A DNA stretch of 64,000 bases from Acinetobacter ihumii (GCF_900625095.1 NZ_LR130760.1:1313224-1377223), one strand, 5' to 3'; positions 25,556-35,763 are shown, counted from the stretch's first letter. Numbers and translations: made by a program. The notes: a model not told the origin generated them from the letters alone.

Positions 25556-28357
25556 TTAAAGTTTGCGTAATCTTAAGGCATTCAATACCACTGACAGTGA
25601 GCTGAGTGACATGGCAATGGCTGCAACCATTGGTGTTAAAAGCCAGCCTGTGAGTGGATAGAAAATGCCTGCTGCAACTGGCACACCCAAACCATTATAG
25701 AGAAATGAAAATGCAAGATTCTGTTTCATATTTTTCACCCCTTGTTTGGCCATGTGTACTGCTTGAGCAACGCCCTGTATATCGCCTTTGACCAAGGTAA
25801 TCTGAGCAGTTTGTTTGGCAATATCAGTCCCCGTTCCCATGGCAATTCCAACATTGGCTTGTGCCAATGCAGGCGCATCGTTAATACCATCTCCTGCCAT
25901 AGCCACAACTTTAGCTTGTGATTGATAGCGTTTTACAATCTCCAGTTTTTGTTCAGGATCAAGGTTGCCATAAGCATGTTCTATGCCTAATTGTTGAGCC
26001 ACCATTTGCGCATTTTTATCATGATCACCTGTTGCCATAATGACTTCAATACCATCCTGATGCAGTTGATCAATCACCACTTTGGCATTGTCTTTAATCG
26101 CATCATGAATCACGATATATGCCAATACTGTTTGTTCATTCATGAGAAAACTGATGACATCACCTTGTTCACGTCGTTGATCAAGTTCAGCATTCTCAGC
26201 AGGATCCAAGTTTAAGCCAAGTTGATCAACTAACTTTTGACTGCCCACATAATAGGTTTTCCCTTCAATTTGCCCTTTGACTCCAAAGCCGGTGACATCT
26301 TCAAAATCATCAACTTTAAGCAATTGTTCAGCACCCACCAATTTGGTCAAGGTTTGTGCAATCGGATGGGTCGAATATTGTTCAATCGAAGCGATATAAC
26401 GCTCAACGGTTTTTTGGTCTTGTGTTTGATCCAATACCTTAATCTGTTGAAGGCTCGGTTTACCTTCAGTTAAGGTGCCTGTTTTATCAATGATCAAGAC
26501 GTTCACTTTGCTTAAGGCCTCAATCGCTTCGGCATCTTTAAATAACACGCCTTTTTGTGCCGCACGACCTGTCGTCGCCATGACTGACATTGGCGTCGCC
26601 AAACCGAGTGCACATGGACAAGCGATAATTAACACCGCAACCGCACACATCAGAGCCAGATCAAACTGCGCATGTCCAAACAGCATCCAAACCACAAAAG
26701 TGATGAGGCTTATGGAAAGTACAGCCATGACAAAGTACTTTGCCGCGACATCGGCAATCCGTTGCAAGGGTGCTTTGGAACGTTGTGCTTCTGCCACTGC
26801 CTGAATCATTTTTGCTAAAGTCGTTTGGGTTCCAACCGCGGTCGTTTCTATGCGAACACTGCCCTGCTGATTCACTGTTCCCCCAATTACATGATCATCT
26901 TTTTGCTTTTTGACAGGAACAGCTTCACCCGTCATCATCGATTCATCCACATAGGTTTGACCTTCGATCACCACACCATCGAGCGGAATCTGTTCGCCTG
27001 ATGAAATTTGTAAAATCTCACCTTTGTGAATCAGGCCAATATCCACTTCTTCAATGCCATTTTCACCAACCCGTTTGGCTGTATGTGGTTGTAAGCGTAA
27101 CAAGGCTCTCAGGGAATCAGCGGTTTGTGCGCGAGCTTTAAGTTCCATGATTTGTCCAAGCAAACTTAAGGACACAATCATACAAGCGGCTTCAAAATAC
27201 ACCGCCACACCATGTCCTGTTTTTGCCTGCACAGGAATAATGGATGGAAAAATGGTCGCAATTACACTATAGATAAAAGCAGCCAGTATCCCGACGCCAA
27301 TCAAACTCCACATATTTAAATGACGGGTTTTATAAGATATCCAGCATCTTTGTAAAAAAGGATAACCTGCCCATAAAACGACTGGAATACTTAAAACTAA
27401 CTCAATCCACGGCTGTATATGTGGTGAAATAAAGGCATGGATATGTGAACCCATCGCCAGAACCACCACCAGCAACGTTAAAGGTAAGGTTGTCCAAAAG
27501 CGTTTTTTAAAATCCACTAATTCGGGGTTTGGTCCTTCATCCAGTGTCGGTTGCATCGGCTCCAAAGCCATTCCACAAATTGGGCAGGTTCCTGGCCCTT
27601 TTTGTACAATTTCAGGATCCATCGGACAGGTATAATCAATGTCCATGGCCCCTTCGGGTATAGCACGTTGATCTAAGGGAACCAGATAAGTTTCAGGATC
27701 TTTTTTAAATTTTTCGAGGCAAGAAGGATTACAGAAATAATATTCCTTGCCTTGATAATCCGTATGTAAAGGGCTACTACTACTGACTTTCATCCCACAC
27801 ACTGGGTCTATTTCAGTTTGCGAACTTTCATGATCAGTATGCTGATGCTGGCCGCCGCCACAACAACTTTTGGCTTGAGGCTGAGTCTTTTCCGTAGAGG
27901 CAACCGTTTCAACAGACTTTGTTCCACAACATGACGACATAGTTGTTGCTTGGATCAGTTCATTTTTCTGATCCAGCGGTTTTGAATCGTGACCGCAACA
28001 ATTCGAAACAGCTTTAGGTTCCTCTTTGCTCGAACATCCACAGCCTGATGCTGTCGAAGTTAGTTGAGTGCCATCATCATTCACACTGCTTTTTTCTGAT
28101 GTTGCTTTTCCAATTGTTTTATTTGAACAACAACCAGATGCAGAAGTTTCCACGTGTTTATGTAGATATTGTTCTGGATGTTGCTCAAATTTTTGTTTAC
28201 ACACAGCTGAACAAAATAAATAGCGAACTCCATTCAAATCGACATAGTGTTGACTATCATCAGCAACTGTCATGCCACAGACAGGATCAGTCGTCATCAT
28301 TTCTTGAGGTTGTAAACTAGGTTTAGAACAACATGAAGCTTTCTTTTGCTCGTTCAC
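25556..28357 (-). CDS. copA: Cu(I)-exporting P-type ATPase with two YHS domains and a Cys-rich N-terminus
   Basis: This P1B ATPase (933 aa) pumps monovalent copper (or silver) out of the cytoplasm. The core shows TGEAVPVKK, the metal-site motif CPCALGLATP, the phosphorylation motif DKTGTLTEG, and GDGINDAPAL. The copper-class signature is complete: N-x6-YN-x4-P in NLAFSFLYNGLGVP, with MSLSS in the last span. The N-terminus is unusual: no HMA (GMxCxxC) domain, but two YHS domains (DPVCGM...FCSAVC near 23-65, DPVCGM...FCNPSC near 185-225), five CC or CxC clusters between them, a His-rich QHQHTDH and a YTCPMDPEI...CPICGMALEP domain. It starts with GTG at 28357 (GAGAA upstream), divergent from its MerR-type regulator. 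Confidence 0.9.
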   Translation of the reverse strand: MNEQKKASCCSKPSLQPQEMMTTDPVCGMTVADDSQHYVDLNGVRYLFCSAVCKQKFEQHPEQYLHKHVETSASGCCSNKTIGKATSEKSSVNDDGTQLTSTASGCGCSSKEEPKAVSNCCGHDSKPLDQKNELIQATTMSSCCGTKSVETVASTEKTQPQAKSCCGGGQHQHTDHESSQTEIDPVCGMKVSSSSPLHTDYQGKEYYFCNPSCLEKFKKDPETYLVPLDQRAIPEGAMDIDYTCPMDPEIVQKGPGTCPICGMALEPMQPTLDEGPNPELVDFKKRFWTTLPLTLLVVVLAMGSHIHAFISPHIQPWIELVLSIPVVLWAGYPFLQRCWISYKTRHLNMWSLIGVGILAAFIYSVIATIFPSIIPVQAKTGHGVAVYFEAACMIVSLSLLGQIMELKARAQTADSLRALLRLQPHTAKRVGENGIEEVDIGLIHKGEILQISSGEQIPLDGVVIEGQTYVDESMMTGEAVPVKKQKDDHVIGGTVNQQGSVRIETTAVGTQTTLAKMIQAVAEAQRSKAPLQRIADVAAKYFVMAVLSISLITFVVWMLFGHAQFDLALMCAVAVLIIACPCALGLATPMSVMATTGRAAQKGVLFKDAEAIEALSKVNVLIIDKTGTLTEGKPSLQQIKVLDQTQDQKTVERYIASIEQYSTHPIAQTLTKLVGAEQLLKVDDFEDVTGFGVKGQIEGKTYYVGSQKLVDQLGLNLDPAENAELDQRREQGDVISFLMNEQTVLAYIVIHDAIKDNAKVVIDQLHQDGIEVIMATGDHDKNAQMVAQQLGIEHAYGNLDPEQKLEIVKRYQSQAKVVAMAGDGINDAPALAQANVGIAMGTGTDIAKQTAQITLVKGDIQGVAQAVHMAKQGVKNMKQNLAFSFLYNGLGVPVAAGIFYPLTGWLLTPMVAAIAMSLSSLSVVLNALRLRKL

Positions 28358-28390
28358 GGTGATGTTCTCATATTTTTTAGGATTATGTTA

Positions 28391-28421
28391 AGATAAACTC
28401 TGTACCTAGGTACGGAGTCAA
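28391..28421 (-). promoter_or_regulatory. MerR-type promoter/operator of copA
   Basis: On the minus strand TTGACT (28421-28416) and TTATCT (28396-28391) are separated by 19 bases, the overlong spacer typical of MerR-family targets. The spacer holds a dyad centred on CCTAGG, with arms ACTCCGTACC and GGTACAGAGT (one mismatch). The half-sites look more like those of mer operators (ACTCCGTAC) than the CCTTCC/GGAAGG half-sites of E. coli CueR. Confidence 0.82.
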
Positions 28422-28454
28422 GCTTTTTATTGATACACATGAGAGGTGTTGTGC

Positions 28455-28841
28455 ATGTTGACAATTGGTAAACTCGCTAAACAGGCAAATTTAAATGTTG
28501 AAACCATCCGTTATTATCAACGCATTGGACTCATGCGGACTCCAGAAGCAATTAATCATTATCGTTATTATAATCATCGAGATATCGAAACTTTAAGTTT
28601 TATACAAAAAGCCAAAGATGCAGGGTTACAACTCACTGAAATTAAAGAACTGTTACAATTACAACTGGATGACCGAGTACAGGTTCGGCATGTCATCGCA
28701 CATCGATTAGAAAAAATTGATATCCGTATTCAGGAATTACAAGCGTTAAAAAAACGTTTAAGCAGTTGGATTGATGAATGCCAATCGACTGAATCGGACG
28801 GTTGTCCTATTTTGCTAGATTTAAAACAGCAACGCTTATAA
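28455..28841 (+). CDS. CueR-like MerR-family metal-sensing regulator
   Basis: This 128-aa dimeric regulator has an N-terminal winged helix (LTIGKLAKQANLNVETIRYY, then QRIGLM) and a long dimerisation helix. The C-terminal metal-binding loop has two Cys seven residues apart (ECQSTESDGCPIL), the spacing of CueR. The upstream Ser that marks monovalent-metal sensors is replaced by Val in my alignment. The open frame begins with GTG at 28446, but ATG 28455 has AGAGG eight bases before it. It should distort the 19-base-spacer promoter to activate copA when metal is bound; copper is inferred from the partner ATPase. Confidence 0.82.
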   Translation: MLTIGKLAKQANLNVETIRYYQRIGLMRTPEAINHYRYYNHRDIETLSFIQKAKDAGLQLTEIKELLQLQLDDRVQVRHVIAHRLEKIDIRIQELQALKKRLSSWIDECQSTESDGCPILLDLKQQRL

Positions 28842-28871
28842 TAACTTCTTTAGCATCGTAGCCTTAGTCAA

Positions 28872-28904
28872 AAAAAACCTGAGTTCGAAAACTCAGGTTT
28901 TTTT
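28872..28904. terminator. Bidirectional terminator between the MerR-family gene and gyrA
   Basis: Perfect arms AAACCTGAGT/ACTCAGGTTT around TCGAAA, with A-runs on one side and T-runs on the other, serve both convergent genes. Confidence 0.88.
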
Positions 28905-28927
28905 ACATCTAAGAAGCGTTCAGTTCA

Positions 28928-31657
28928 TTATTCTTCAGTGATATCATCATTATGTGAAACAACATCTTCAGGTTGAGCTTGTATAGCTTCACCTTCTACA
29001 GCATCACCTTCAATAATATCAAGCGTTTCATCATCTTCGACTTCAACTGCTTCAATAGATACGACGCCCACTAAGGTTTCATCATCACTTAAACGTATCA
29101 AACGAACGCCTTGTGCATTACGTCCAGTCGTCGCCACTTCAGCAGCACGCGTACGAACCAGAGTCCCGCCATCTGAAATCAACATCAGTTCCTTGGTTTC
29201 ATCAATTGAAACCGCACCCACCAATTCACCGTTACGTTCGGAAGTTTTAATGGCGATCACACCTTTACCACCGCGTTTTTTGGTTGGGAAATCATCGACA
29301 GGAGTACGCTTGCCATAACCGTTCGCCGTCGCACAAAGTACTTCACCTGTTTCAGGAACAACGACCAGCGAGACAATGCGACTGACCACATTTGAATCTG
29401 AGTCATCATTTTCATCTGAATCATCATTTTCAACTTCCGCATCTTCTGTATCTAAGGTCGCAGCCAACATCACACGCATACCACGCACGCCTTTGGCGGT
29501 ACGTCCCATGGCACGAACATCAGTTTCAGCAAAACGAATGGCTTTACCCTCATTAGAGAACAACATAATTTGTTGCTGACCATCGGTAATGGCTACGCCA
29601 ATTAAAGTATCTTCTTCATTCAACTCAATGGCGCGTAAACCATTGGTACGAATATTAGAAAATTGCTCAAGTTCTACGCGTTTAACCGTACCCGACGCAG
29701 TGGCCATAAAGACATAATGATTTTCAGGGAAATCGGTCAATGGCAAAATCGCCGTAATGGTTTCGTTGGCGTCTAATGGTAATAAATTCACCATTGGACG
29801 ACCTTTAGCGCCACGTGATGCTTGTGGCACTTCAAATACTTTTAAGCGATAAACCTTACCAACATTGGTGAAACACAACACCGTTGCATGGTTTGATGCT
29901 ACAATCAAATGTTGAATAATATCATCGTCTTTCATTGACGTGGCAGACTTACCACGACCACCACGACGTTGTGCCTGATAATCTGACAATGGCTGTGTCT
30001 TGGCATAACCTGTTTGTGAAACAGTCAACACCACTTGTTCTTCTGGAATCAAATCTTCACGGCAAAAATCAACACGTGATTCAATAATTTCGGTACGGCG
30101 TGCGTCACCATATTGCTGAAGAATTTGGGCTAATTCTTCACGAATCACACCCATGAGCAAATTAAAGTCATTTAAAATGGCAGTTAATTCAGCAATTTGA
30201 CCTAAAATCTCAGTATATTCAGCATGTAACTTGTCTTGTTCAAGACCTGTTAAGCGATGCAAACGAAGCTCTAAAATGGCAGCGACTTGGGCTGGTGACA
30301 AACGATAAAGATCACCAGATAGACCAAATGGACGATTTGGATCTTCACCTTCAATCTCATCTGGACGTACCGAAATCGCGCCAGCTTTTTCAAGTAAAGC
30401 GGTAACACCACCCCCTGCCCATTCACCAGCCTGTAGACGCTCACGCGCTTCAGCAGGATTGGATGAAGTTTTGATGGTTTCGATAATTTCATCAATATTG
30501 GCAAGGGCAACGGTCAGACCTTCCAAAATATGACCACGTTCACGCGCTTTACGCAATTCGAACATGGTACGACGCGTCACGACTTCCTGACGGTGACGAA
30601 TGAACGCCGCAATGATATCTTTAAGATTCATCAATTTAGGCTGTCCGTTATCCAGACAGACCATGTTGATGCTAAAAGAATTCTCAAGTTGAGTATTTAA
30701 GAATAAGTTATTAACGATGACTTCCGCGTTTTCACCACGTTTTAAATCAATCGCAATACGCATACCATCTTTGTCAGACTCATCACGTAGCTCAGAAATT
30801 CCTTCGAGTTTTTTCTCTTTGACCAATTCAGCAATACGTTCAATCACGCGTGCTTTATTGACCTGATACGGAATTTCAGTAAATACGATGGTGGTACGAC
30901 CTGTTTTAGCATCTTCTTCAAAATGGTATTTACCACGAATATGCAAACGGCCTTTACCTGTACGGTAGGCATCAACAATGCCAGATTTTCCGTAAATGAT
31001 CCCTCCAGTCGGAAAGTCAGGTCCTGAAATATGCTCCATCAATCCTTCAATTGAAATATTTGGATTGTCAGCATACGCAAGACAGGCATGAATGACTTCA
31101 GTCAGATTATGCGGTGCCATGTTGGTTGCCATACCTACGGCAATACCAGCAGAACCATTAATGAGTAAGTTGGGTACACGAGTAGGCAGTACATCTGGAA
31201 TACGATGGGTACCATCATAGTTGTCGACCCAATCGACGGTATCTTTTTCAAGATCGGCCAATAGTTCATGGGTCAGTTTCATCATACGGACTTCGGTATA
31301 ACGCATTGCGGCGGCACTATCGCCATCGACTGAACCAAAGTTACCCTGACCGTTCACCAGCATATAGCGTAAACTGAAATCCTGTGCCATACGAACAATG
31401 GTATCGTAAACAGCAGTATCACCATGCGGGTGATATTTACCGATTACATCACCCACTATACGCGCAGATTTCAAATAGGCTTTATTATAATCGTTACCTA
31501 GCTCATGCATCGCATAAAGCACACGACGATGCACGGGTTTCAGGCCGTCTCTCACATCAGGTAATGCACGTGAAACAATGACACTCATTGCATAATCGAG
31601 ATATGAGTTTTTGAGCTCATCTTCAATGGCAATCGGTCGGATTTCCGATACGCTCAT
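28928..31657 (-). CDS. gyrA: GyrA: DNA gyrase subunit A
   Basis: This 909-aa subunit breaks and rejoins DNA for negative supercoiling. The winged-helix domain has the catalytic Tyr in AAMRYTE, and the quinolone region reads [13 protein letters not shown] with Thr81 and Asp85. The GyrA-box QRRGGRGK is present, followed by the C-terminal beta-pinwheel with repeated blades. An Asp/Glu-rich insertion near residue 745 and an acidic C-terminal tail are additional to E. coli GyrA. The ATG has an AAGGAG site (AGGAGTATGC). It is transcribed alone, with the terminator at 28872-28904. Confidence 0.97.
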   Translation of the reverse strand: MSVSEIRPIAIEDELKNSYLDYAMSVIVSRALPDVRDGLKPVHRRVLYAMHELGNDYNKAYLKSARIVGDVIGKYHPHGDTAVYDTIVRMAQDFSLRYMLVNGQGNFGSVDGDSAAAMRYTEVRMMKLTHELLADLEKDTVDWVDNYDGTHRIPDVLPTRVPNLLINGSAGIAVGMATNMAPHNLTEVIHACLAYADNPNISIEGLMEHISGPDFPTGGIIYGKSGIVDAYRTGKGRLHIRGKYHFEEDAKTGRTTIVFTEIPYQVNKARVIERIAELVKEKKLEGISELRDESDKDGMRIAIDLKRGENAEVIVNNLFLNTQLENSFSINMVCLDNGQPKLMNLKDIIAAFIRHRQEVVTRRTMFELRKARERGHILEGLTVALANIDEIIETIKTSSNPAEARERLQAGEWAGGGVTALLEKAGAISVRPDEIEGEDPNRPFGLSGDLYRLSPAQVAAILELRLHRLTGLEQDKLHAEYTEILGQIAELTAILNDFNLLMGVIREELAQILQQYGDARRTEIIESRVDFCREDLIPEEQVVLTVSQTGYAKTQPLSDYQAQRRGGRGKSATSMKDDDIIQHLIVASNHATVLCFTNVGKVYRLKVFEVPQASRGAKGRPMVNLLPLDANETITAILPLTDFPENHYVFMATASGTVKRVELEQFSNIRTNGLRAIELNEEDTLIGVAITDGQQQIMLFSNEGKAIRFAETDVRAMGRTAKGVRGMRVMLAATLDTEDAEVENDDSDENDDSDSNVVSRIVSLVVVPETGEVLCATANGYGKRTPVDDFPTKKRGGKGVIAIKTSERNGELVGAVSIDETKELMLISDGGTLVRTRAAEVATTGRNAQGVRLIRLSDDETLVGVVSIEAVEVEDDETLDIIEGDAVEGEAIQAQPEDVVSHNDDITEE

Positions 31658-32062
31658 GCATACTCCTTTCTATATGGCAAGCCTCGAAAGCTCACCACAA
31701 TTTATGTATTAATCTCGCTAAACTTAGCTCAAAAAGCTGAACTAAAAGTAAAAAACATAGCTAAAAATTATAGCATAAATGATGCTGAGAATGTGACGGT
31801 TTAAAGTACTGTATCGCGTTATATTTGGCTTATTTTATGTTGAAAAAACAGACAGTTCCAAACTGAAATTTATATAAGCAGATTTTAAATATTGAAGTTT
31901 ATATGCAATACGTTGCTTTAGCGTGAATTGACTTGGATAAGTCTATTGCCATGATCTTTTTCTTGTTGTTTTTCAATAAAAATGCCCTTGAGCATAATAA
32001 CAATGTAACAGACATTGCTATTTACACCCAAAGGCATCAGTTAAGATTAATTCAATACAGAA
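31658..32062. other. Intergenic region between etfA and gyrA
   Basis: The 405 bases hold no credible gene. On the minus strand an extended -10 (TGCTATAAT, 31775-31767) lies about 110 bases before gyrA; see its entry. The part next to etfA has a loose inverted ATGCC...GGCAT without a T-tract and is not a convincing terminator. Confidence 0.45.
31767..31775 (-). promoter_or_regulatory. Candidate extended -10 element for gyrA
   Basis: TGCTATAAT matches the TGnTATAAT extended -10. The corresponding -35 position is poor, which is usual for extended -10 promoters. The leader to the gyrA ATG would be about 100 bases. Confidence 0.45.
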
Positions 32063-33001
32063 TTAAAGCTTAGACACTAACTCAGGTACAACAGTGTTCA
32101 AATCACCCACTAACCAGTAGTCAGCAACGCTGTTGATTGGAGCTTCTTCGTCTTTGTTGATCGCAACAATCACTTTAGAGTCTTTCATACCTGCCAAGTG
32201 CTGAATCGCACCAGAGATACCCACAGCAACGTATAGATCAGGCGCAACGATTTTACCTGTTTGACCGACTTGGAAATCGTTTGGAACGAAACCAGCATCA
32301 ACCGCAGCACGTGATGCACCTTGTGCAGCACCAAGTTTGTCAGCTAATGGATCTAGGACTTTATGGTAGTTTTCACCAGAACCAACACCACGACCACCAG
32401 AAACGACGATACGTGCAGCAGTTAATTCAGGACGGTCAAGTTTTACGATTTCTTCATTTACAAAAGAAGAAACGCCAGCATCAGCCGCTTCACCTACAGT
32501 TTCAACCGCAGCAGAACCACCTTCAGCAGCAACAGGATCAAATGCTGTACCACGAACAGTACCGACAATGATCGCTTCGTCAGACTGAACAGTCGCAATT
32601 GCGTTACCTGCATAAATTGGACGCTTGAAGGTGTTCGCAGATTCAACCGCAATAATGTCAGTAATCATGCTCACATCAAGCAACGCAGCAGCGCGTGGCA
32701 AAACGTTTTTACCTGTAGTAGTCGATGCAGCTAATACATATTTGTAGCCGCCATCTTTGGTAACATCAGCCACTAATTTAGCAACATTTTCAGCCAATTG
32801 GTTGGCATAAAGTGCATTGTCAGCAAGTAATACTTTGCTGACACCAGCAACTTTAGCTGCTGCATCTGCAACTGCTTGAGCGCCAGAACCAGCAACTAAT
32901 ACAGTAATATCACCACCGATTTTTTGTGCTGCCGCAACAACGTTTAAAGTCGCACCATTTAATGCTTGGTTGTTATGATCAGCGATAACTAAAATACTCA
33001 T
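32063..33001 (-). CDS. etfA: EtfA: electron transfer flavoprotein alpha subunit
   Basis: This FAD-binding subunit (312 aa) of the heterodimer carries electrons from acyl-CoA dehydrogenases to the quinone pool via ETF-QO. The C-terminal FAD domain has the signature VSGGRGVGSGENY, then GFVPNDFQVGQTGK, LYVAVGISGAIQHLAGM and VAINKDEEAPI. The N-terminal domain begins ILVIADHNNQ. It is read 17 bases after etfB. The codon use is noticeably rich in common codons, as expected for a highly expressed gene. Confidence 0.96.
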   Translation of the reverse strand: MSILVIADHNNQALNGATLNVVAAAQKIGGDITVLVAGSGAQAVADAAAKVAGVSKVLLADNALYANQLAENVAKLVADVTKDGGYKYVLAASTTTGKNVLPRAAALLDVSMITDIIAVESANTFKRPIYAGNAIATVQSDEAIIVGTVRGTAFDPVAAEGGSAAVETVGEAADAGVSSFVNEEIVKLDRPELTAARIVVSGGRGVGSGENYHKVLDPLADKLGAAQGASRAAVDAGFVPNDFQVGQTGKIVAPDLYVAVGISGAIQHLAGMKDSKVIVAINKDEEAPINSVADYWLVGDLNTVVPELVSKL

Positions 33002-33018
33002 GATTTTATCCTTCTGTA

Positions 33019-33768
33019 TTAGATGACTTTCGCTTCATTTTTCAATTTTTCAACAAGCTCATCTACAGATTTCACTTGTACGCCAGCTTTACGCTCCGCA
33101 GGTGGCTCAACTTTAACAGTTTTAAGTTTAGTCCCTGTCGCCACGCCATAATCCGCAGGCGATTTAGTATCAAGTGGCTTTTTACGCGCTTTCATAATGT
33201 TTGGAAGTGCCGCATAACGTGGCTCATTCAAACGTAAGTCAGTGGTGATAATCGCAGGAAGTGTAAGTTCAACAGTCTGTAAACCACCGTCAATTTCACG
33301 TGTAACCTGTACTTTACCGCCATCTACTTTCACTTCAGACGCAAATGTACCCTGACCTGCACCCAATAGAGCACCGAGCATTTGACCGACTTGGTTTGAG
33401 TCGTCATCAATCGCTTGTTTACCTAGAAGGATAAGTTCTGGTTTTTCTTGCTCTACAATGCCTTTAAGAATCTTGGCAACTTCTAAAGCACCTACTTCAT
33501 CAGCAGTTTCAACCAAAATACCACGGTCTGCACCTAGAGCCATTGCAGAACGAATTTGTTCTTGCGCTTCTTTAGGACCAATAGAAACAACAACAATTTC
33601 AGATACTGTTCCTTTTTCTTTTAAGCGAACCGCTTCTTCCACTGCGATTTCACAGAATGGGTTAATTGACATTTTAACGTTAGTAAGGTCAACCCCACTA
33701 TTGTCCGGCTTAACGCGAACTTTAACGTTGGCATCAACCACACGTTTTACAGCAACAAGAGCCTTCAT
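33019..33768 (-). CDS. etfB: EtfB: electron transfer flavoprotein beta subunit
   Basis: This AMP-binding subunit (249 aa) of ETF shows [43 protein letters not shown] and the family signature stretch [31 protein letters not shown] (quoted in pieces: [25 protein letters not shown]), with the C-terminal recognition loop [12 protein letters not shown]. It is first in the etfBA operon. Confidence 0.96.
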   Translation of the reverse strand: MKALVAVKRVVDANVKVRVKPDNSGVDLTNVKMSINPFCEIAVEEAVRLKEKGTVSEIVVVSIGPKEAQEQIRSAMALGADRGILVETADEVGALEVAKILKGIVEQEKPELILLGKQAIDDDSNQVGQMLGALLGAGQGTFASEVKVDGGKVQVTREIDGGLQTVELTLPAIITTDLRLNEPRYAALPNIMKARKKPLDTKSPADYGVATGTKLKTVKVEPPAERKAGVQVKSVDELVEKLKNEAKVI

Positions 33769-34211
33769 GTAATCCTCGGCTGTTTCAGCAAGTAAATGTT
33801 GAGAAGAGTTATATTAACGCTTCATTTCAATTTTTTTAGGTGCTTTATCTTGCAATGTGTTGGGCATTTCGGTCAAGTCACAATTACGTCAACATGGCGA
33901 AAAAAGCTAAAAAATCGAGAAATGATCAGTTCAGTCTTTCTCACTTAGAGTGTGACACACTGAAATTACACTATTTTTTAGTTTTTGTTAGCCTTTGATT
34001 TAAAATATGTTTTATTTTGATTTTACTCATCAGAATGCCTGATAGTTGCCTAAAAAATGACGATTACTCGGAACAAATGTACAACAGAGACAAATACTGA
34101 CTCTACAGATCAAAAATGCAAGTCAATTGTTCAGCGATAAATTCTCGAATCAATTTAAGAAAAAAAATGCACAATTCTGCATCAGTTAATCACGCCAGCT
34201 AAATCATGCAA
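33769..34211. other. Intergenic region between xerC and etfB
   Basis: The 443 bases carry no convincing gene; a 34-codon frame from ATG 33893 lacks a ribosome site and was rejected. A 13-base palindrome, AGTGTGACACACT, lies at 33950-33962. The half next to etfB should contain the etfBA promoter, but no well-spaced pair is clear. Confidence 0.45.
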
Positions 34212-35126
34212 CTATTTTTTTTGCGCACGAGGATGCGCCTGATCATAACTTTGCGCCAAACGATCGAAATCGAGATGAGTATAAATTTGGGTCGTACTTA
34301 AATTACTATGTCCCAGCATTTCTTGTACTGAACGTAAATCACCACTCGCTGATAGCATATGACTGGCAAAACAATGTCGTAATAAATGTGGATGTAAATC
34401 CACACTCACGCCTGCCCTTTGTGCCTGTATTTTTACTCTCGACTCAATTTGACGCGGTGTCAGTGCATCACCTCTTTGTGAAACAAAGACGGCGCTTTCC
34501 GAAGAAAAATTGCCTTTCCAAATCCGATAGATTTTCAACCACTCAATTAAGCTTTGCTTTGCTTTGCTTCCAAAAGGGATCACTCGAGTTTTATTGCCCT
34601 TACCTGTCACTCGCAAAAGTTGTCGGCTAAAATCAATGTCATTCATTTTCAGACTTTGCAGTTCGGCTAAACGCAATCCACTAGAATAAAGCAACTCCAA
34701 CATGGCTTTATCTCTCAACCAAAGTTGCTGATCTACTGGTTTTTCTGGTGCGGTCTGATCCAGAATTTGATTTACTGTTTCAATATCAATCATGCCGGGC
34801 AAAGGACGTGCTTTACGTTTAAGCTTAAAATCTTCTGTCGGATTCATCTCAAGATAGTGACCTTGCTGCGCCCATTTCATAAATTGACGTATGGCAGACA
34901 AATGTCGTTGAATACTACTACTACTTAAATTTGATTGCTCTACTTTGTATGCCAGATACTCACGTAAGTCAGATGCCTCTATTTCGGTCAGGGACAGTTT
35001 TTGTCGCTCACAGAAGCTAAAGAAATCGCCTAAATCACGCTGATAAGCCGTAATGGTATGCTCAGATTGGTTTTGAATAATACGTTCTTTTAGCCACATG
35101 CCGAGGAGTTGCTCATTGCTATACAT
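34212..35126 (-). CDS. xerC: XerC: tyrosine recombinase for chromosome dimer resolution
   Basis: This site-specific recombinase (304 aa) acts with XerD at dif. The SAM-like N-terminal domain (to about 95) is followed by the catalytic domain. The active-site residues are Arg in SSGLRLAEL, Lys in GKGNKTR, HLLRH (His-x-x-Arg), His in LGHSNLSTTQIY and the nucleophile Tyr in IYTHLD. The choice of XerC over XerD rests on the lysA-dapF neighbourhood, as in E. coli and Pseudomonas. The start at ATG 35126 has GAGGG seven bases before; an upstream TTG at 35144 gives a longer but unlikely form. Confidence 0.9.
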   Translation of the reverse strand: MYSNEQLLGMWLKERIIQNQSEHTITAYQRDLGDFFSFCERQKLSLTEIEASDLREYLAYKVEQSNLSSSSIQRHLSAIRQFMKWAQQGHYLEMNPTEDFKLKRKARPLPGMIDIETVNQILDQTAPEKPVDQQLWLRDKAMLELLYSSGLRLAELQSLKMNDIDFSRQLLRVTGKGNKTRVIPFGSKAKQSLIEWLKIYRIWKGNFSSESAVFVSQRGDALTPRQIESRVKIQAQRAGVSVDLHPHLLRHCFASHMLSASGDLRSVQEMLGHSNLSTTQIYTHLDFDRLAQSYDQAHPRAQKK

Positions 35127-35151
35127 TGAATGCCCTCGTCTCAATAAAGAT

Positions 35152-35763
35152 TTAATTTAAGCTGTCTAAATATTGCTGAATATATTGTGAAACTTCAACT
35201 GCATAACGATTCGCCAAATCATGTTCTCCACCGTGAATCACTTTAAGTTCAGCCTGATTCAATAAACATAGTAAATATTTTCCTACAGCGACAGGGCTAA
35301 TAAAATCCTGATCACCCCAGATTAATAAAATTTTCTGCTGAATCTGAGCAAGTTGAGGTTCATAATTCATTTTCGTCGTTATAAACCAGTCTGGATAATT
35401 TAAAAACTCGTTAGCATAACTTTGTCGCCAATCCACGGCTTTAAATTGACTCAAATCTATGCCTCCTGACGTCGCGATGAGCACCACACCCTGTATTAAT
35501 TCAGGTTTTTGCAACGCCGCTGCAACTGCAAAAATTCCGCCCATGGATTGAGCAACCAAGATACAAGGGCGGTCAATTTTATTGAGTACATAGTGCTGTA
35601 ATTGCTCAAAATTATGAATATCAGGATCAGCAGGTTCATGACCAAAAGTAGGATAAGCAATAATTTGCGTGGTGATATTTTTAGGCAGATTTTCAATTAA
35701 TGGCAGCCAAAATTCTGTACTGCCTGATGCGCCGGGAAGGAAAATAAGATGATGTGGCGTCAT
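35152..35763 (-). CDS. Small alpha/beta hydrolase between dapF and xerC
   Basis: This 203-aa cytoplasmic protein has the basic alpha/beta-hydrolase fold without a lid: LIFLPGASGSTEFW, nucleophile elbow AQSMGG (Ala instead of the usual first Gly), WGDQDFISP carrying the acid and GGEHDLANRY carrying the His. The substrate is unknown. It is separated from dapF by a terminator and sits 25 bases before xerC, so it probably shares a transcript with xerC. Confidence 0.75.
   Translation of the reverse strand: MTPHHLIFLPGASGSTEFWLPLIENLPKNITTQIIAYPTFGHEPADPDIHNFEQLQHYVLNKIDRPCILVAQSMGGIFAVAAALQKPELIQGVVLIATSGGIDLSQFKAVDWRQSYANEFLNYPDWFITTKMNYEPQLAQIQQKILLIWGDQDFISPVAVGKYLLCLLNQAELKVIHGGEHDLANRYAVEVSQYIQQYLDSLN

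Noticed and set aside
28446-28454. GTG start of the CueR-like gene
   Set aside because: ATG 28455 is better spaced to AGAGG and matches the family N-terminus.
33893-33997. 34-codon frame MAKKAKKSRNDQ... in the etfB-xerC gap
   Set aside because: It has no ribosome site and a hydrophobic random end; treated as chance.
34212-35126. XerC as a phage or integron integrase
   Set aside because: Its neighbours lysA-dapF and full-length Xer motifs fit the housekeeping recombinase; no attachment site repeats nearby.
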